8,529 bases of DNA from Acidobacteriota bacterium (GTDB taxonomy: Bacteria; Acidobacteriota; Vicinamibacteria; Vicinamibacterales; 2-12-FULL-66-21): positions 1 to 8,529 of the forward strand of contig JACDDJ010000159.1 in assembly GCA_013817065.1 (NCBI GenBank), written 5' to 3'. Below are positions 6,243-8,529 of this stretch, one piece after another (position 1 is the stretch's first letter; every line of letters starts with the position of its first letter). The notes below the pieces were generated by a model. The model saw nothing but the letters and a program-made list of their open reading frames with translations. It had not been told where the DNA came from and did not search any database. Position numbers and translations under genes: made by a program.

Positions 6243-6266
6243 ATTCGGATGAATAAGTATTCTGCA
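6243..6266. promoter_or_regulatory. Predicted ArgR operator overlapping the argC start codon
   Basis: ATGAATAAGTATTCTGCA (6249-6266) holds the palindrome GAATA-AG-TATTC, with GAAT and ATTC eight bases apart as in the classic ARG box (TGAAT....ATTCA). A further ATTC at 6243 faces the GAAT at 6251, so two dyads may overlap. The 17 bases at 6250-6266 match the argR-side palindrome at 13 positions, including the shared TTCTGCA. The box covers the likely start point and the first codons of argC. Confidence 0.65.
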
Positions 6267-7244
6267 ATCAGGGTCGGCGTCGGCGGGGTGACTGGTTACA
6301 CGGGCATGGAGCTCATGCGCCGTCTGGCCCGGCATCCGGCTGTCGACATTCGTCTGGCGATGGCGTCGAGTTCCTCTGAATCGAAGCCAATTCCCGCGCT
6401 CGCAAAGATCTGGGATGCTCCTGTGGAGCCCTTGGACGTCGACAAGCTCGTGGCCGAGACCGACGCGGTGTTCCTGGCGCTGCCGGATAGCATCGCCGCA
6501 GAAGTCGGACCGGCGCTCGCGGCGCGCGGCACGCGCGTGTTCGACCTGTCGGGCGCGTTTCGGCTGCGCGATGCAGATCTTCAGCGGAAGTGGTACCCGC
6601 ACACACCAGCGGGTGATTCGGGCGCGACCTACGGATTGACGGAGCACTACCGAACGGAACTGAAGAACGCCACCCTCGTGGCGTGCGCCGGCTGCTACCC
6701 GACCGCGGCGATCCTGTCGCTGCGTCCGCTCGTTGCCGCCGGACTGCTCGAGCCGGGCGTGATCATCGACGCCAAGTCCGGGATCTCGGGTGCGGGCAAG
6801 ACACCGAGCGAGCGGACCCATTTTTCCGAGTGCCACGGCAGCCTGTCGGCCTATGGGGTGTTTGCGCACCGCCACGCCGCCGAGATCGAGCAGGAAGTTG
6901 GTGTGCCGGTCACGTTCGTGCCGCATCTCATCCCGATCGATCGGGGGATCTTCGAAACGATCTACGCGCGCCTTTGTGCCGGCGTGGGACCCGACCAGAT
7001 CGAGGCGGCGTTGAGCGCCGCCTACGCGGGCTCGCCGTTTGTCCGGCTCACGGGCGCTGATCTACCCGAGATCAAGCACGTCGCGCACACGAATTTCTGC
7101 GACATCGGCTGGCGTGTCGATCGGCCGGGCGGGCAACTCGTGATGGTGGCGGTGATCGACAACCTGGTAAAGGGCGCCTCCGGCCAGGCGATTCAGAACT
7201 TCAACGTGGCGTTCGGCCTCGATGAAACGCTGGGGTTGAACTAA
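6249..7244 (+). CDS. argC: N-acetyl-gamma-glutamyl-phosphate reductase
   Basis: Third step of arginine synthesis: NADPH-dependent reduction of N-acetylglutamyl-phosphate to the semialdehyde, in the cytosol. At 331 aa it is complete. The N-terminal Rossmann motif VGVGGVTGYTGMEL (residues 9-22) binds NADP. The catalytic cysteine is Cys149 in CAGCYPTA. DAKSGISGAGKTP (174-186), HFSECHGSLSAYGVFAHRH (191-209) and VPHLIPIDRGI with the likely acid-base His226 follow. DNLVKGASGQAIQNFN near the C-terminus is the typical end of this family (type 1, longer form). Homologues in the LysW lysine/arginine routes (LysY) look similar, but the neighbours argR, argB and argD favour arginine. There is no Shine-Dalgarno before the ATG, and the predicted transcript starts only about five bases upstream, so it may be read as a leaderless message. 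The ArgR box covers the start codon. Confidence 0.96.
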   Translation: MNKYSAIRVGVGGVTGYTGMELMRRLARHPAVDIRLAMASSSSESKPIPALAKIWDAPVEPLDVDKLVAETDAVFLALPDSIAAEVGPALAARGTRVFDLSGAFRLRDADLQRKWYPHTPAGDSGATYGLTEHYRTELKNATLVACAGCYPTAAILSLRPLVAAGLLEPGVIIDAKSGISGAGKTPSERTHFSECHGSLSAYGVFAHRHAAEIEQEVGVPVTFVPHLIPIDRGIFETIYARLCAGVGPDQIEAALSAAYAGSPFVRLTGADLPEIKHVAHTNFCDIGWRVDRPGGQLVMVAVIDNLVKGASGQAIQNFNVAFGLDETLGLN

Positions 7245-7325
7245 CGCGCTGAGGGTGCAGGGAGCTCACGCTGAGGGTGCGGGAACTAACGACGAGGGTG
7301 CGGGGAACTGACGGTGAGAGTGCGG
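7238..7325 (+). repeat. Four-copy ~22-bp tandem repeat between argC and argB
   Basis: Four imperfect head-to-tail units lie at 7238-7260, 7261-7281, 7282-7303 and 7304-7325 (23, 21, 22 and 22 bases). Each has an AACTAACG-like start and a GAGGGTGCGG-like end; the last two match at 18 of 22 bases. The first unit contains the last codon and stop of argC, so the array may have grown by duplication of the gene's tail. Unit lengths not divisible by three argue that it is not coding. The GAGGG and GGGGA words in each unit are Shine-Dalgarno-like and could affect argB translation. Confidence 0.8.
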
Positions 7326-7339
7326 GGACGGCTGAAACG

Positions 7340-8134
7340 ATGATGACGGTCTTGAAACTTGGGGGCGAGCTTCTCGAGAACGCCGCTGCGATGCAGGCGA
7401 TGGCTTCAGCCATCCGCACGCTCGCGTCGCGCGAGCAGGTCGTCGTCATTCACGGCGGCGGTCGCGCGATCGACGCCGAGCTCCGCCTGCGAGGTCTCGA
7501 ACCGAAGTTCGTAGACGGCCTGCGAGTTACCGATGCGGCTGCCCTCGAGAGCGTCGTTTCCGTCCTCGCCGGACGGACGAACACCGCGTTTGTAGGCGCA
7601 CTACACGGCTGCGGCGTCCGGGCCGTCGGCCTGACCGGCGCGGACGCCGGTATCGGCCTGTCGAGACTGGCGCCGCATCTGACGACAGTTGCGGGTGAGC
7701 AGGTGGACCTCGGACTCGTCGGCGAACCTGCCGGGGGACCGGCGGTGCTGCTGCAAGACCTTGCCGGACTCGGTTATGTGCCGGTCGTCGCGAGCATCGG
7801 TGTGTCGCCCGACGGCTCACTGCTGAATGTCAATGCCGACACGATGGCGGGCCACCTCGCCGGCGCGATCGGGGCGCGACGGCTGGTCATCGCGGGCGGG
7901 ACCCCGGGTGTGCTGGACGCCAATGGCGCGACGATCCCGACGCTGACACTCGAGAACGTGGACGCGATGATCGCGTCCGGCACCGCGCACTCGGGAATGG
8001 TCGCGAAGCTGGTGGCCTGCCGCGGCGCCATCGGAGCCGGTGTTCCTGAGGTCGCGATCGTATCCGGACGCGGCGTAAGTGATTTCGACAATGCGGCCGG
8101 CACGCGAGTGCTTCGGGCCGGGGTGAGCGCATGA
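7340..8134 (+). CDS. argB: Acetylglutamate kinase
   Basis: Second step of arginine synthesis: phosphorylates N-acetylglutamate with ATP. From ATG 7340 it is 264 aa, a normal size for the amino-acid kinase family. Landmarks are KLGG (Lys6, phosphate binding), HGGG (38-41, transition-state loop), GLRVTD with Arg62 (acyl-glutamate carboxylate), ASIGVSPDGSLLNVNADT with Asn163/Asn165 and Asp167, and GMVAKL with Lys233. The lysine-rich KLGG comes almost at the N-terminus, so the extra helix of the arginine-inhibited hexameric kinases is absent; an arginine-insensitive dimer of the E. coli type is likely. The usual (T/S)DVxGV turn reads AGGTPGV (185-191), and SGKDG reads TGADAG. Start choice: a GTG at 7277 is in frame, but the extension would be translated tandem repeat; ATG 7343 is also possible. 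Spacing after argC is 95 bases, filled by the repeat. The stop overlaps argD by four bases (ATGA). Confidence 0.94.
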   Translation: MMTVLKLGGELLENAAAMQAMASAIRTLASREQVVVIHGGGRAIDAELRLRGLEPKFVDGLRVTDAAALESVVSVLAGRTNTAFVGALHGCGVRAVGLTGADAGIGLSRLAPHLTTVAGEQVDLGLVGEPAGGPAVLLQDLAGLGYVPVVASIGVSPDGSLLNVNADTMAGHLAGAIGARRLVIAGGTPGVLDANGATIPTLTLENVDAMIASGTAHSGMVAKLVACRGAIGAGVPEVAIVSGRGVSDFDNAAGTRVLRAGVSA

Positions 8135-8529
8135 GCATGGCAACCATGACCGGCATGTCAAGAACGTCCAACGTGATGGCTGACGAGGCGAAGACGATCC
8201 TCCAGGTCTACCGGCGCAACCCGGTGGTGTTCGAGCGCGGTGAGGGTTGCCGCCTCTACACGGCCGAAGGCCGCAGCTACCTGGACCTGATCTCTGGCGT
8301 CGGCGTCGCGGCACTGGGCCACGCCAATCCGAAGCTTGCTGCCGCGCTCTCGGCGCAGGCGTCCGAACTGCTCCACACGTCGAACCTGTTCTTTCATCCG
8401 CTGCAGGCGGAGGTCGCGTCGCACCTCACCGCGCTCTCCGGGCTGGATCGCGCGTTCTTCTGCAACAGCGGCGCTGAAGCGATCGAAGCGTGCCTGAAGT
8501 TCGCGCGCCGATACTGGCACGCGCAGGGC
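8131..8529 (+). CDS. argD: Acetylornithine aminotransferase, class III (partial, cut by the window end)
   Basis: Fourth step of arginine synthesis: PLP-dependent transfer of an amino group from glutamate to N-acetylglutamate semialdehyde. Only the first 133 residues are present; the family is near 400 aa, so the PLP lysine is outside the window. What is visible fits well: YRRNPVVFERGEGCRLYTAEGRSYLDLISGVGV (the N-terminal strand pair), GHANPKL, LLHTSNLFFHPLQ (the SNL(Y/F) segment typical of ArgD) and FFCNSGAEAIEACLKFAR with the phosphate-binding NSGAEA at 112-117. Other class III aminotransferases (ornithine, succinylornithine, GABA) share these, so the substrate rests mainly on the argC-argB context. 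I chose ATG 8131 because it makes an ATGA overlap with argB and has GGGGTGAG just upstream. The N-terminus is rich in Met (five in-frame ATGs up to 8176), and ATG 8176 (MADEAKT) is a reasonable alternative. Confidence 0.88.
   Translation, partial: MSMATMTGMSRTSNVMADEAKTILQVYRRNPVVFERGEGCRLYTAEGRSYLDLISGVGVAALGHANPKLAAALSAQASELLHTSNLFFHPLQAEVASHLTALSGLDRAFFCNSGAEAIEACLKFARRYWHAQG

Noticed and set aside
6237..6926. 229-codon open frame on the minus strand opposite argC
   Set aside because: It runs fully across argC, whose motifs are unmistakable. The product is Arg-rich without recognisable features, typical of antisense frames in high-GC DNA.
7238..7325. Repeat array as a CRISPR
   Set aside because: Units are contiguous and degenerate with no unique spacers, and there are no cas genes.
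7277..7339. GTG start of argB at 7277
   Set aside because: The extension would be translated from tandem repeats whose unit lengths do not keep a frame; the family N-terminus matches ATG 7340 or 7343.
3202..8529. The whole right half as a new type of gene cluster
   Set aside because: Gene content and order (argR-G-H divergent from argC-B-D) are ordinary arginine biosynthesis; only individual proteins and sites are unusual.

Overview
The window is high-GC bacterial chromosome with tightly packed genes. It most resembles an Acidobacteriota genome, possibly of the Vicinamibacteria type. I base this on the proline-rich/glycine-zipper surface protein, the small 'ADWLFTPF' outer-membrane barrel and the style of the ArgH protein. 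This is recognition by eye, not a search. No rRNA, tRNA, insertion sequence, phage gene or CRISPR array is visible, and no gene-free stretch exceeds 300 bases.

Left part (1-3205, + strand). An envelope protein has a signal-anchor or lipoprotein-like N-terminus, a long Pro/Ala-rich stalk, a beta-domain and a glycine zipper (28-996). It is followed 25 bases later by a complete group II PLP-dependent amino-acid decarboxylase with all key catalytic residues (1022-2485). Next comes a secreted outer-membrane beta-barrel protein (2576-3205), whose leader contains a 7-bp hairpin. Its stop codon overlaps the stop codon of the convergent argH by four bases.

Middle and right part (3202-8529): two divergent arginine biosynthesis operons around a shared control region. 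On the minus strand the order is argR, argG, argH (11-base gap, then a 1-base TAATG overlap). On the plus strand it is argC, argB, argD (argB/argD overlap by ATGA; argD runs off the window). Between argR and argC are two opposed sigma70-like promoters, each with palindromic ARG-box-like sequences at its start point. This suggests that ArgR represses its own operon and argCBD. The encoded steps are acetylglutamate to acetylornithine (ArgB, ArgC, ArgD) and citrulline to arginine (ArgG, ArgH). The carbamoyltransferase and the acetyl-transfer/removal enzyme are not in the window.

The most notable point is the ArgG homologue. The fold is clear, but it is short (357 aa), its PP-loop reads SGGLVTS instead of SGGLDTS, the TGKGNDQVRF substrate motif is replaced, and the segment carrying ENR..GMKSRG is deleted. 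The ArgH beside it keeps every recognisable catalytic motif, and ArgR carries GEN where the arginine-binding GDD is usual. Together these point to an arginine pathway variant, or to a pseudo-enzyme, that deserves testing. Other oddities are a four-copy ~22-bp tandem repeat between argC and argB that starts at the argC stop codon, and an argC start codon lying inside its own operator with almost no leader.
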